From Planctomycetota bacterium (GTDB taxonomy: Bacteria > Planctomycetota > UBA1135 > UBA2386), in assembly GCA_028281765.1 (NCBI GenBank), contig JANQJF010000102.1:62001-126000 (forward strand): a DNA stretch of 64,000 bases, written 5' to 3'. Under the pieces are notes generated by a model. The model was not told the DNA's origin, did not search any database, and saw only the letters and a program-made list of their open reading frames with translations. Positions 33,645 through 42,578 of the stretch are shown here, piece by piece. A program made the position numbers and the translations under genes. Each line of letters opens with the position of its first letter. Position 1 is the stretch's first letter.

Positions 33645-35330
33645 TCACTCCCACGTGAGCTTCGCCAGGAAGTAGTTCGTCCCGAGCAGGGTCACGTTCG
33701 CCGGATGGTCGATCGAGTGCACGAGCTCGAACCCGGCCAGTCCCGGCAACTGCTGGCGACCGCCCATGACGGCGTCGAACATGCCCTGCGTGAGGCACAG
33801 CCACTTCGGCCGGACCTCCGTGAGGATCCGCTGACCGTCGATGCGCCCGTTCGGGAGCCGCGGCCCGAACACCACCTCGGGGCTGCCGAGTCCCGCCAGA
33901 TCGAGCATCAGCCGATCGGAGAAGAACCCGATCGCGCCGATGTCGTGGCAGGCGACGCGTTCGTCCTCGGGGACAACCTCGCCGATCTTCTGCGCCATGG
34001 CGACGTTCATCGTGTAGGTGTCGTTGACGTTGCGGCCGTGCCGCACGCCCCCGAACACCAACGCGAGGATCAAGAACGCGGCGGCCAAGGGCATCGGCGG
34101 CCGCGCCGGCCGGCCCTGGAGCGCGCCGAGGAGCATGATGCCGGCACCAACCATGGGCCCCACCCACGCGATCGTGTTCGCGTCGTCCTCCGTCAGGATC
34201 ACGCCGGTGCCGACCCAGTCGAACACGTACGCCTGCGTCGACTCGGAGAACATGATCCAGGACACCGCGATGACCGAGAGCACCCCGACCGACGACTTCC
34301 AGCCGACGCGCGCCCCGTCGAATCCGTAGACGCAGACGACCGCGAACAGCGCGAACACGTGGCCGAAGTAGCGCCCGTATTGGAAGTGCGGCTGCGCCAC
34401 GCCGAGCACGCCGCGCGCGACGATGAACGCCGTCATCGCGAGCACGACGAACACCACACCGCTCCGCTCGCGCATCCCGCGCAGCAGTCCGGGCAGCGCG
34501 CCGAGCGCGAGCACCGGCAGGAACGTCGGCAGATATCCGACGAACGTCGCGATCTGTTCGAGCGGATTCATCACGACGGCCGAGAGAGCCGCGCCAAAGC
34601 CGTCCCGCGCGAGGATCGACCACGGCGCGCCACCGGAAGCCTTCGCGTAGAACGTCGTCGGCAGCGGGTGCCCGTAGGCCGCGAGGTGATACGCCGGATA
34701 GAGCGCGAGCAGAGCCAGCGTGATCCCGAGTTCGCGCCAGCCGAACCGATGCAGCGCGACGATGGCCGGGAACACGAAGCACTCGGGGCGCGCCCAGCCG
34801 GACAGCCAGAGCACGACGAGCGCGGGTAGCCAGCGACCGAGCGACTGCTCGCGTCGATCGAGATGCAGCGCCAGCCCCCAGCCGACCGTCGCGACGAAGA
34901 ACGGCACCTCCATGACGGAGAGCGCACCCCACACGAACCGCGGCGAGCAGGCGACGACGAGTGCCGCGATCGCACCGACCTTGCGATCGCCGGTCGCGCT
35001 CTGGCCGAGCCGGTAGACCGCCCAGATCGCGAACGCCCCGGTCAGGATTCCGCAAGACTTCGCGACCAGCGGCGTCGCGCCGAACAGCACGAACAGCAAC
35101 GCGAGCATCGCATTCCAGATCGGACCCGTGACCGCACAGAGCGATCCGTCGTACCCCGGGTACGTGATCCCTTCGCCGACCGCGAGCGACCGTGCGAACG
35201 CCATGTAGATCCAGCCGTCGTCGATCGGCGGACCGACGCTGCCGGCCGTCGCGAGCTCCGACACCAAGAACGCACCGATTAGGGCGCCGTAGACCGCAAA
35301 GGCCAGCCAGAGGATCCGGGTCGCCGTCAT
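33645..35330 (-). CDS. Polytopic GT-C-like membrane glycosyltransferase
   Basis: A 561-residue inner-membrane protein with about ten to twelve predicted helices. The first extracytoplasmic loop contains IDDGWIYMAFARSLAVGEG, the acidic-pair loop seen in lipid-linked-sugar GT-C enzymes such as AftB-like arabinofuranosyltransferases, followed by GPIWNAMLALLF. The C-terminus is a soluble periplasmic domain (DERVACHDIGAIGFFSDRLMLDLAGLGSPEVVF). It probably moves a sugar from a polyprenyl-phosphate donor onto an envelope acceptor. The ATG at 35330 overlaps the stop of the upstream DUF1294 gene (ATGA). The donor sugar is unknown. Confidence 0.8.
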   Translation of the reverse strand: MTATRILWLAFAVYGALIGAFLVSELATAGSVGPPIDDGWIYMAFARSLAVGEGITYPGYDGSLCAVTGPIWNAMLALLFVLFGATPLVAKSCGILTGAFAIWAVYRLGQSATGDRKVGAIAALVVACSPRFVWGALSVMEVPFFVATVGWGLALHLDRREQSLGRWLPALVVLWLSGWARPECFVFPAIVALHRFGWRELGITLALLALYPAYHLAAYGHPLPTTFYAKASGGAPWSILARDGFGAALSAVVMNPLEQIATFVGYLPTFLPVLALGALPGLLRGMRERSGVVFVVLAMTAFIVARGVLGVAQPHFQYGRYFGHVFALFAVVCVYGFDGARVGWKSSVGVLSVIAVSWIMFSESTQAYVFDWVGTGVILTEDDANTIAWVGPMVGAGIMLLGALQGRPARPPMPLAAAFLILALVFGGVRHGRNVNDTYTMNVAMAQKIGEVVPEDERVACHDIGAIGFFSDRLMLDLAGLGSPEVVFGPRLPNGRIDGQRILTEVRPKWLCLTQGMFDAVMGGRQQLPGLAGFELVHSIDHPANVTLLGTNYFLAKLTWE

Positions 35331-35614
35331 CGCCCGAGATACACCCAGAGACCGATCACGAGCCACGCGAGGTTGAAGACGGAGCAGAGCACCATCTTGA
35401 GTTGGAACGACGTCTTCTTGGTCTTATGGCGAAAGACGCTCATGCCGACCCAACCACCGATCAAACCCGTCGCGAAAGTCAATCCGAGCAGCCGACTCTC
35501 CGGGATGCGCGAGCGACCGAGACGCGCGCGTCGCTTGTCGACGCCGAACGCAAAAAACGTAATCACGTTCATCACGGCGACGACGATGAGGAAGAGGTCC
35601 TGAGCCGGTGGCAT
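35327..35614 (-). CDS. DUF1294 small membrane protein
   Basis: A 95-residue protein with about three membrane helices, covering a complete DUF1294 domain: NVITFFAFGVDKRRARLGR, the conserved RIPESRLLGLTFATGLIGGW, then GMSVFRHKTKKTSFQ and a final helix. In other bacteria this domain is found alone or fused to cold-shock domains; its role is unknown. It is the first gene of a pair with the GT-C protein (ATGA overlap). The ATG at 35614 matches the short N-terminus of relatives. Confidence 0.88.
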   Translation of the reverse strand: MPPAQDLFLIVVAVMNVITFFAFGVDKRRARLGRSRIPESRLLGLTFATGLIGGWVGMSVFRHKTKKTSFQLKMVLCSVFNLAWLVIGLWVYLGR

Positions 35615-35636
35615 GATGGGAGGAAGGTAAGCAGCG

Positions 35637-36104
35637 ATGACCCTATCGACCAACGACGATCTCCGCTTCATGCAGGTCGCCCTCGAGGAGGCGCGGACGG
35701 GACTCGAGGAAGGCGGGATTCCGATCGGCTCCTGCCTCGTCGTCGACGGCGAAGTCCTCGGGAAGGGCCACAATCGGCGCATGCAGCAGGGCAACCCGAT
35801 CCTGCACGGCGAGATGGACTGCCTGCAGAACGCGGGGCGACAGTCCGCGGCGACCTATCGACGGGCGACGATCTACACGACCCTGTCTCCGTGCGACATG
35901 TGCTCGGGCGCGATCCTGCTCTACGAAATCCCACGCGTCGTCCTCGCGGAGAATCACACGTTCCTCGGCGCGGAGCAGCTGCTAACATCGCGAGGGGTCG
36001 AGTTGGTCAACCTCGACCTCGACGAGGCGGTCGAGTTGATGAGGCGGTTCATCGACGCCAATCCCGACGTGTGGAGCGAAGACATCGGCGAGGAGAGCGA
36101 GTGA
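35637..36104 (+). CDS. Cytosine deaminase of the fungal (FCY1-like) zinc type
   Basis: A 155-residue zinc deaminase. The zinc site is HGE (His57, Glu59) and SPCDMC (Cys86, Cys89). The sequence follows yeast cytosine deaminase closely along its length: GGIPIGSCLVVDGEVLGKGHN, QQGNPILHGEMDCLQNAGR, TIYTTLSPCDMCSGAILLYE, IPRVVLAENHTF and the C-terminal WSEDIGE that closes the yeast active site. It should convert cytosine to uracil and take part in pyrimidine salvage. Bacterial codA-type deaminases are unrelated. tRNA-adenosine deaminase is the main alternative, but the DIGE tail argues against it. GGAAGGT lies upstream, and the stop overlaps the next GTG. Confidence 0.88.
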   Translation: MTLSTNDDLRFMQVALEEARTGLEEGGIPIGSCLVVDGEVLGKGHNRRMQQGNPILHGEMDCLQNAGRQSAATYRRATIYTTLSPCDMCSGAILLYEIPRVVLAENHTFLGAEQLLTSRGVELVNLDLDEAVELMRRFIDANPDVWSEDIGEESE

Positions 36105-37183
36105 GCGAACGCAAGGAGGGGCTGGAAGCCGACCTGCGCAACGCGTGGGTCGCGGAGCTCTACGAGTGGTGGGCGGTCTACAACGACGACTTCCTAAGCG
36201 GATCGCTCCGCCGGCCGCAGATCGTCATCCTCGACACGGAGTCCACGCTCGGTCAATGGGACGCAGAACGGCGCACGCTCGGCATCTCGGCGAGCCACAT
36301 CACGGCGTCGTCGTGGCACGGCGTGCTCGAGACGCTGCGGCACGAGATGGCGCACCAGTTCGCGGACGAACAGCTCAACGCGCGTGAGACTCCACACGGC
36401 CCCGCGTTCCGAGACGCGTGCGCACGACTGCGTGTCGATCCGCGCGCATCGAAGCCGAAAGCGCAGAAGAGCGACAAGGCGGATCCCGAACGCGTGCGCC
36501 TGCTGAGCCGGATCCAGAAGCTCCTGTCGCTCGCCGACAGCCCGAACGAGAACGAAGCGACCGCGGCGTTCCGCAAGGCCCGTCGACTGATGCTCGAGCA
36601 CAACGTCGAGCTGCCAGCGCCAGTCTCGGGCTTCGCCATTCGCGAACTCGGCGACGTGAAGTCCCGCCATCACGCGTGGGAGTTCGTGCTCGCGAACATC
36701 CTCGACGAGTTCTTCTTCGTCGACGTGATTTGGGCGCACAGCTTCATCGCCGCCGAGGCGAAGCGCGGAACGGTGCTCCGCGCGTTCGGAACCGAGGGCA
36801 ACCTCGAGATGGCCGGCTACGTCTACGACTTCCTGACCAACCTGCTCGAACAGCTCTGGGCCGACTATCGCGAACGAAAGCAACTCAAGGGCAACCGCGA
36901 GCGTCTGAAGTATTTCCACGGTGTCCTACTCGGCCTGCAGGGCAAGCTCGAGCGGGAGGACAAGCACCTGCGTGAGAAGGAAGGCCTCGTGATCGTCGAA
37001 GACGGCGCGCTGCAGGAGTTCTTCCGCCACCACAACCCGCGCGTGCGAACCGTGTCACGCGGACGCACGCGGTCGACCGAGACGGTGCGCGACGGGGAAG
37101 CCGAGGGCCGGAAGATCTCGATCCGGAAGCCCGTCGCGAAGGGCGACGGGATCGCCGGCTACTTGGACGCTTCGACGGACTGA
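36101..37183 (+). CDS. SprT-like zinc peptidase domain fused to DUF2786
   Basis: A 360-residue protein starting at a GTG that overlaps the deaminase stop (GTGA), with GAGGAG upstream. The N-terminal domain has the SprT/SPRTN-type HEMAH (His81-His85) with a downstream ARETPHGPAFRDAC segment that provides the third ligand region. From about residue 130, RVRLLSRIQKLLSLADSPNENEATAAFRKARRLM is a DUF2786 domain. The C-terminal 80 residues are basic. SprT-like proteins in eukaryotes degrade DNA-protein crosslinks, and DUF2786 is a helical domain found in phage and bacterial proteins, so a DNA-associated role is possible but unproven. Its 3' end overlaps the opposing DUF1080 gene by 25 bp. Confidence 0.87.
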   Translation: MSERKEGLEADLRNAWVAELYEWWAVYNDDFLSGSLRRPQIVILDTESTLGQWDAERRTLGISASHITASSWHGVLETLRHEMAHQFADEQLNARETPHGPAFRDACARLRVDPRASKPKAQKSDKADPERVRLLSRIQKLLSLADSPNENEATAAFRKARRLMLEHNVELPAPVSGFAIRELGDVKSRHHAWEFVLANILDEFFFVDVIWAHSFIAAEAKRGTVLRAFGTEGNLEMAGYVYDFLTNLLEQLWADYRERKQLKGNRERLKYFHGVLLGLQGKLEREDKHLREKEGLVIVEDGALQEFFRHHNPRVRTVSRGRTRSTETVRDGEAEGRKISIRKPVAKGDGIAGYLDASTD

Positions 37184-37983
37184 GGCGCAGGCAGCGGGCG
37201 CACCCAGATGTTGCGGTAGCTCACCGGGTTGCCGTGATCTTGGAGCTGGATCGGCCCCTTGTCGCCGTGCTTGCTGTACTTCGCGACCTTGCGGTGCGCT
37301 GTGGCACCGATCAGCGGGTGATGGTTCTGCACGACGACACCGTTGTGCATCACGGTGACGTAGGCGGGACTCTTCACCTTGCCGTCCGCGGCGAAGCGCG
37401 GCCGCGTGAAGATGATGTCGTACACCTGCCATTCACCTTCCTTGCGGCACGCGTTGACGTCCGGCGGCTTCTGGCCGTAGAGGGCCGCGGCCTGGCCATC
37501 GGGGTAGGTCTGACTCGAGTGCGAGTTCAGGACCTGGACCTCGTAGCGGCCGAAGAAGAACACGCCGCTGTTGCCCTTGCCCTGGCCTTCGGCCTTCTCG
37601 CCGACCGGCGCGCGCCACTCGATGTGCAGCTGGCAGTCGCCGAACTCTTCCTTGCTCTGGATGCTGCCGGTCCGGTTGACGGTCATCGCGCCGCCTTCGA
37701 CCTTCCACTTCGCCTCCTTCTTGCCGCTTCGCCACTTCGACAGGTCCTTGCCGTCGAAGAGCACGACCGCATCGCTCGGCGCCTTGCCGACCTTCTCGTC
37801 GGTGCTCGGCGTCGCGGGCTCGATCTTCTTCGGCTGCGGTCGCGTGCCGTCGTGCACGCGCCACTTCTGGCCCGGGAGCATCGGCGTGTTGTCGTAGCCG
37901 ATCTTGCGAGGCTTCCCGTCGCCCTGGGCAGCCAGGGACCCGACGAGCAGGAGCGAGACAATGAGGAGCGCGGGGGGTTTCAT
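37159..37983 (-). CDS. Secreted DUF1080 (3-keto-disaccharide hydrolase-like) protein
   Basis: A 274-residue exported protein with a signal peptide ending SLAAQG. The DUF1080 beta-jelly-roll covers most of it: VVLFDGKDLSKWRSG, AMTVNRTGSIQSKEEFGDCQLHIEW, NSGVFFFGRYEVQVLNSHSSQTYPDGQ and LQDHGNPVSYRNIWVRPL. The family is very abundant in Planctomycetota; characterised relatives bind or cleave glycans, including 3-keto glycosides. It probably acts on polysaccharide in the periplasm or outside. It lies 32 bp after the GT2 gene on the same strand. The last 25 bp overlap the SprT-like gene on the other strand. Confidence 0.92.
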   Translation of the reverse strand: MKPPALLIVSLLLVGSLAAQGDGKPRKIGYDNTPMLPGQKWRVHDGTRPQPKKIEPATPSTDEKVGKAPSDAVVLFDGKDLSKWRSGKKEAKWKVEGGAMTVNRTGSIQSKEEFGDCQLHIEWRAPVGEKAEGQGKGNSGVFFFGRYEVQVLNSHSSQTYPDGQAAALYGQKPPDVNACRKEGEWQVYDIIFTRPRFAADGKVKSPAYVTVMHNGVVVQNHHPLIGATAHRKVAKYSKHGDKGPIQLQDHGNPVSYRNIWVRPLPAPQSVEASK

Positions 37984-38015
37984 TGCCGGCGATCATCGCG
38001 GCCGGCGCGGAGGCG

Positions 38016-38738
38016 TCAATCGGTTCCGAGCTTCGGCCGTCGGATTCGATACCAGAAAATCGTCTTGAGGATCTTGTACGAGGCCCGGAGCGTGCCGGAG
38101 AGCGTGCCCGTGATCTTGCTCTCGCCGACGCGGGGGCGGTAGCTGACGGGGATCTCGGTGACTCGGAGACCGGCGAGCTTCGCCCGCACCTGCATCTCGA
38201 CGGTCCAGCCGAAGTCGCGGTCCTGCATGCCGAGGCGGCGGAGCGCATCACGGGTGATCGCACGGAACGGCCCGAGGTCGCTGCAGCGGATCCCGAACAG
38301 CAGCCGCATGAGCACGGCCGCGAGCCAGTTGCCGAAGCGCGACTGCGGCAGGAGCGCGCGCCGCGATTCCTTGCGAAGCATGCGGCTCCCGACGACGAAG
38401 TCGGCCGTGCCATCGAAGATCGGGGCGACGACGAGCGCGAGCTCTTCCGGATGATCGGAGTAGTCGCCGTCGAGAAACACGAGGACGTCGAAGTCGTCCC
38501 CCGCGGCGGCGATCCCCGCGAGGCACGCGCTGCCGTAGCCGCGACGCGGCTCTTCGACGACGATCGCCCCGGCTTCGCGCGCGACCTCCGCGCTCCGATC
38601 GGTCGAGCCGTTGTCGACGACGAAGATCGTGTCGACGATGTCGGACGGGATGTCGGCGAGCACGAGCGGCAAGCTCGCCTCCTCGTTCAACACCGGGATG
38701 ATGACGGCCGTGTGTCGCAAACGTCTCTGATTAAACAC
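38016..38738 (-). CDS. Family 2 glycosyltransferase, polyprenyl-phosphate sugar synthase-like
   Basis: A 240-residue GT-A transferase of the dolichol-phosphate mannosyltransferase group. AVIIPVLNEEASLPLVL is the first strand, FVVDNGSTDRSAEVA the nucleotide site, VFLDGDYSDHPEEL contains the DxD metal motif, and SDLGPFRAITRDAL plus FGWTVEMQVRAKLAGLRVTEIPV are family hallmarks. No C-terminal membrane domain is present. It probably charges a polyprenyl phosphate with a sugar, which GT-C enzymes here could use. The start is uncertain: the GTG at 38738 lies inside the large inverted repeat, while a TTG at 38720 would place almost all of the repeat upstream of the gene. Confidence 0.87.
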   Translation of the reverse strand: MFNQRRLRHTAVIIPVLNEEASLPLVLADIPSDIVDTIFVVDNGSTDRSAEVAREAGAIVVEEPRRGYGSACLAGIAAAGDDFDVLVFLDGDYSDHPEELALVVAPIFDGTADFVVGSRMLRKESRRALLPQSRFGNWLAAVLMRLLFGIRCSDLGPFRAITRDALRRLGMQDRDFGWTVEMQVRAKLAGLRVTEIPVSYRPRVGESKITGTLSGTLRASYKILKTIFWYRIRRPKLGTD

Positions 38739-38801
38739 CGACGACCGAGCGTTACGAAATCGTAACGCTCGGTCGTCGGTGTTTAATCAGAGACGTTTGC
38801 G
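38716..38801. repeat. Perfect 42-bp-arm inverted repeat
   Basis: Bases 38716-38757 are the exact reverse complement of 38760-38801, with only AA between. The arms are less G+C-rich than the surroundings and contain TTAAAC/GTTTAA flanking a G+C-rich inner stem (ACCGACGACCGAGCG). Either strand reads as a long hairpin followed by a T-run, so it could act as a bidirectional terminator after the gene ending at 38810. It overlaps the likely GTG start of the glycosyltransferase. A cruciform, an MITE-like insertion, or a hairpin assembly artefact are alternatives. Confidence 0.95.
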
Positions 38802-38809
38802 TCACTCCA

Positions 38810-41800
38810 TCACTTGCGCGCACGGCCTTGCGCTTCGAGTTCGGTCGTGACGTCGATGTCCCACTCGACGGTTTCGCCGTCGGCGATCTCACGCGTGACG
38901 CGCACCTCGGGCTGGCCCTTCTCGGTGATAATGATCGTGTAGGTGTCCGGCGGAACGCTGCCGACTTCGTACCAGCCGGTGTCGCTCTTCTTCTGCTTGC
39001 TGCCCATCATGCGCTTGAAGACCGACATGACGGACACGTTCGACGCGAGCGGTTTGCCCTGACCGTCGATGACGCTGATCGAAGCGAACGGGATCTTCTG
39101 GCCGTCGATGTTGCGCGCGCGCACGCGGAGCGTCGCGCCGCGGACGACCTGGATGTTCACGTCGACCATGCCTTCCTCGACGACGAGCACGTCCTCGGCG
39201 ACGCCCGGCGCGAGACCGTCGGCGTCCGCGCGCACGCGGTAGGTGCCGGGCGACACGCCCTTCAGCTCGAAGCGGCCCTCGGAGTCCGTCTTCTCGGGAC
39301 GCACCTGCATGCCGAGCAAGTCGACGAGTTCCTCGGTCGGGTTGCGACGCTGCTTCTCGTCATCGCGCTCGTAGTGGATCTCCGCGCCCGGAACCGGATT
39401 GCCGCTTCCGTCCGTCACGAGGCCTCTGATCTTGCCCGCGTAGGGCAGCGTGATCAGGATGTTCTCGACCGGCAGGTTGCCGTCGACGCTGATGTTCTCG
39501 ACGGCAGCTTGGCCGTACTGGCGGTGCGCACGGCGACCCTGGCGACCTGACACGCTCAGGCGGTAGACGCCGGCCGCAACCTTGTCGATCTCGAAGTTGC
39601 CCTCGTCGTCGGTGCGCGCCTGCGCGACGCCGTTCTTGAGAATCAGGCCGAGCAGACCCGGCGCGTCGTCGATGCCGCCTTCCTCGACGCCCGCGGAGAC
39701 GCGGATGCCCTTGACCGGCTCACCCCGCGTGTCGACGACCTGACCGCGGATCGAACTCTGCGGCAGCTCGAGGTCGACGCGGAACTCGCTGACGCCCTCC
39801 GGCACTTCGATCGACAGGCTCGCCTGCTGCGGTCGCTTCTGGAAGCGACTGACCTGGAAGAAGTAGTCACCCGGCTTGAGACCGATGAGCTCGTAGCGAC
39901 CGGTCTTGTCCGTCGGCTGCGCGCGCAGCCCCATGCCGAAGATCCCGTCTCGATCCGTCGACAGCGCCGTGACCATGCCCTGGGCGACCGGCTCGCCGCC
40001 GTCGCGCACGACACCCCACACGCGCACCGTGTCCTCGGTCTCGTCGCGGATGTCGAATCGGGTGAACTTGTTCTTCTTCACCTTGACGGTCTTGAGCCGC
40101 ATGTTGCCGAGCAGGTCGTAGCCGATGTTCATCGCCCGCTCGCCGATCTTCGACTTGAAGACGACGTACTGACCGGCCGGCAGACCCTCGATGCGGTACT
40201 CGCCGTCCTTGTCGGTGCTGCCACTCTTGAACGAGCCCGCCGACACGCTGAGCGCTACGATCATCGCGTCGGGCAGCGGTCGATCCTCTTGACCAGTAAC
40301 GAGACCCTCGATGCCGCCACCCTGCTCGATCTCGATCAGGATGTCCGACTCCGGCGTCTCGCGGTCGATGCGCACGTCCTTCACGCTCGACTTCGCGCGC
40401 TCGGGATGGCGCGCCGTGAAGCGGTAGTCGCCTTCCGCCAAGCCCTCGATCTCGAACTCGCCCTCGCTGTTCGTCGTCGCGCTGTTGCGCGTCGAGAGCC
40501 CGAGGAAGTCCATGTCCTGCCGGTCGAAGTTCATCCGGAAGAAGCCGCGACCGCCGCTGCGATCGCGATTCTTGTGCGCCGTCACCTGGGCGTCCGGAAC
40601 GGGGACACCGCTGACCGCATCGACGACCTTGCCGCGCGCGACCGCGCCCGGATCGAGCGTGAACTGAATCTCCTCGCTCGTCTCGCCTGCGGCGAGAGTC
40701 ACGGTCTGCGACTCGGGATCGCGATAGCCATCGGCCCGCAGCCGCACGCGCACGCGCCCCGGCGGGACGCCACGGATTTCGAACGCGCCGGCCTCACTGC
40801 TGAACTCACGCCAGTTGCCGTCGAAGCCGCGATCCCCCATCCGCTGACCTTCGCTGAGTCGCATCGACCCACCGCGACGCCAACGATTGCGACGGCGCCG
40901 ACGGTCGTCATCCCCGGCCTCGTCGTCACCTCGCGACTGTTCGTCGTCCGACTCTTCGTCTTCCTTGCGTGGCGTTCGCGAACGCGTGTCGACACGGAAG
41001 CGCGTCACCGGCGTGCCGTCCGCATGCGCAACCTTGCCACGAATCGTCACTCCACGCGTCAGCTGGATCCGCAGATCGGCGTCCTCTTCGATGTCGTGAC
41101 GGAACTTCACCTCGGTGACGAAACCCGTCTTGCTCGCCTGCACGAACACGCGCTTGGCCGACAGGGCCTCCGTGCGGAAGCGTCCGTCCGCGCCGGTCTC
41201 GACCGAGATCTGCCGGATCTTCAGCAGCATCTTGAGAACGTCGGGACTGTCCGGCCGTTCCATCGGCCGAATGTCGACGGTCGCCCCCGCGATCGGCTTG
41301 CCGTCACCGTCGACGACGATGCCGCCGAAGCCGCGTCCCTCGCGCAGCACGAGTTCGAAGTCCTCATAAACCCCGCCGTCGACGACCGCGAGCTCCTCGA
41401 TACCGGACGACGCACGCCCATCGGCCGCCGCGATGAACGCGACGCGACCCGCCGCGACACGGTTGAGGTGGAACTCACCGTTCTCGTCGGTGGTGACGGC
41501 CTCGTCGCGCCCATCCGCAGAGAACAGCACGCGACTCACGTCGAGATAGACCATGGCGAGCTTGGCGCCAACGCACGGCGCTCCGTCGATGTCGAGAACC
41601 CGACCGTGGATCGTCGCACCAGCGAAGCCCTGGATGTCGACGCGCGTGACTTTGCCGACCTCGACGTCGACGCCGTTCTGTTCGGCGAGCGCAATCAGCG
41701 GACCGGCTGCCGACACCGAATAGCCGTGACCTTCCGGCACGCCGGGCAAGTCGTACTCGCCGTTCGCATCGGTCATCGACTCGAGCCAGCGGTACTGGCG

Positions 41801-42481
41801 CTGCGTGATCTGACCCAAGAACGCGTTCAAGCCGGGCCGAACGCTCACGGCGACGCCGGACGCGGGCAGGCCATCCGGACCGTAGACCACGCCGCGAATG
41901 CGCCCACTCGCCGACCCGACGAGCTCGACGCCCTCGTGGATCTCACCGAGCGCGAGTCGCAGGCGTTGCGGCGTGCGGACGAACGTGAAGTCCGACCGAC
42001 CGTCCAAGAACACCACACCCGGGGGCAGCCCGAGGATCTCGAAGTCACCGCCCGGACCCGTCATCGCCTTGCCGAGAATCTCCGGCGCGGGCACGACCTG
42101 CTCCCAGAATCCGCCGCCCTGGAAGAACGTGCTGCGGAAGCGTTCGATCAGCCGCTCGAAACCGGGCGGCTTACGCATCGCGAGGACCTCGACTCCGGCC
42201 AGCGGCTGCCGCGTCTTCGAGTCGATGATGCGGCCACGCACTCCCGTCTGACGACTGAGGCCACCGGCCTCGATCCGTTCGGCTTCGAGTTCGGCGTCGC
42301 CGGCCTCGACCGTGTCGGGCGCCTCCTCGTCGGCGGTCGCCGCCGTCACGTCGGCATCGGTCCCGTCGAGCCCGACCGGAACGGAAGTTGATCGGTCGGA
42401 GTCGCCTTCGAAGAGAAGGAGCAGCGCGAGGAGCGCGGCGATCGCCACGGCGGACGCGGCGAACAGCTTGGACTTGGTCAA
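38810..42481 (-). CDS. Large envelope protein with eleven carboxypeptidase-regulatory-like repeats
   Basis: A 1223-residue protein with an N-terminal membrane segment (about 6-25) and an acidic linker. Then come about eleven Ig-like carboxypeptidase regulatory-like domains, each opening like GRVxDxxGxPVxGAxV and closing with DGxFxxxGLxPGxY. Examples are GVRGRIIDSKTRQPLAGVEV, GGIVVDGDGKPIAGATVDI, GQVVDTRGEPVKGIRVSAG and GLVTDGSGNPVPGAEIHY. A highly charged insert (Asp/Glu run then Arg run) lies near residue 610. No catalytic domain is present, so it is likely a long periplasmic or surface rod. The start is TTG at 42481, backed by GAGG eight bases upstream. The inverted repeat follows its stop. 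Confidence 0.85.
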   Translation of the reverse strand: MTKSKLFAASAVAIAALLALLLLFEGDSDRSTSVPVGLDGTDADVTAATADEEAPDTVEAGDAELEAERIEAGGLSRQTGVRGRIIDSKTRQPLAGVEVLAMRKPPGFERLIERFRSTFFQGGGFWEQVVPAPEILGKAMTGPGGDFEILGLPPGVVFLDGRSDFTFVRTPQRLRLALGEIHEGVELVGSASGRIRGVVYGPDGLPASGVAVSVRPGLNAFLGQITQRQYRWLESMTDANGEYDLPGVPEGHGYSVSAAGPLIALAEQNGVDVEVGKVTRVDIQGFAGATIHGRVLDIDGAPCVGAKLAMVYLDVSRVLFSADGRDEAVTTDENGEFHLNRVAAGRVAFIAAADGRASSGIEELAVVDGGVYEDFELVLREGRGFGGIVVDGDGKPIAGATVDIRPMERPDSPDVLKMLLKIRQISVETGADGRFRTEALSAKRVFVQASKTGFVTEVKFRHDIEEDADLRIQLTRGVTIRGKVAHADGTPVTRFRVDTRSRTPRKEDEESDDEQSRGDDEAGDDDRRRRRNRWRRGGSMRLSEGQRMGDRGFDGNWREFSSEAGAFEIRGVPPGRVRVRLRADGYRDPESQTVTLAAGETSEEIQFTLDPGAVARGKVVDAVSGVPVPDAQVTAHKNRDRSGGRGFFRMNFDRQDMDFLGLSTRNSATTNSEGEFEIEGLAEGDYRFTARHPERAKSSVKDVRIDRETPESDILIEIEQGGGIEGLVTGQEDRPLPDAMIVALSVSAGSFKSGSTDKDGEYRIEGLPAGQYVVFKSKIGERAMNIGYDLLGNMRLKTVKVKKNKFTRFDIRDETEDTVRVWGVVRDGGEPVAQGMVTALSTDRDGIFGMGLRAQPTDKTGRYELIGLKPGDYFFQVSRFQKRPQQASLSIEVPEGVSEFRVDLELPQSSIRGQVVDTRGEPVKGIRVSAGVEEGGIDDAPGLLGLILKNGVAQARTDDEGNFEIDKVAAGVYRLSVSGRQGRRAHRQYGQAAVENISVDGNLPVENILITLPYAGKIRGLVTDGSGNPVPGAEIHYERDDEKQRRNPTEELVDLLGMQVRPEKTDSEGRFELKGVSPGTYRVRADADGLAPGVAEDVLVVEEGMVDVNIQVVRGATLRVRARNIDGQKIPFASISVIDGQGKPLASNVSVMSVFKRMMGSKQKKSDTGWYEVGSVPPDTYTIIITEKGQPEVRVTREIADGETVEWDIDVTTELEAQGRARK

Positions 42482-42578
42482 GGGCGGAGCCTCAGCATGG
42501 GAAGCGCGGGCAGGGCGGCACGGCGCAGTGCAGACGTAGCCGGGACGCGCGCGCACCTGTCCGAGAACTTCGACTCGT

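Noticed and set aside
40289..42391. 700-residue open frame antisense to the eleven-repeat protein
   Set aside because: The repeats are coherent only on the minus strand.
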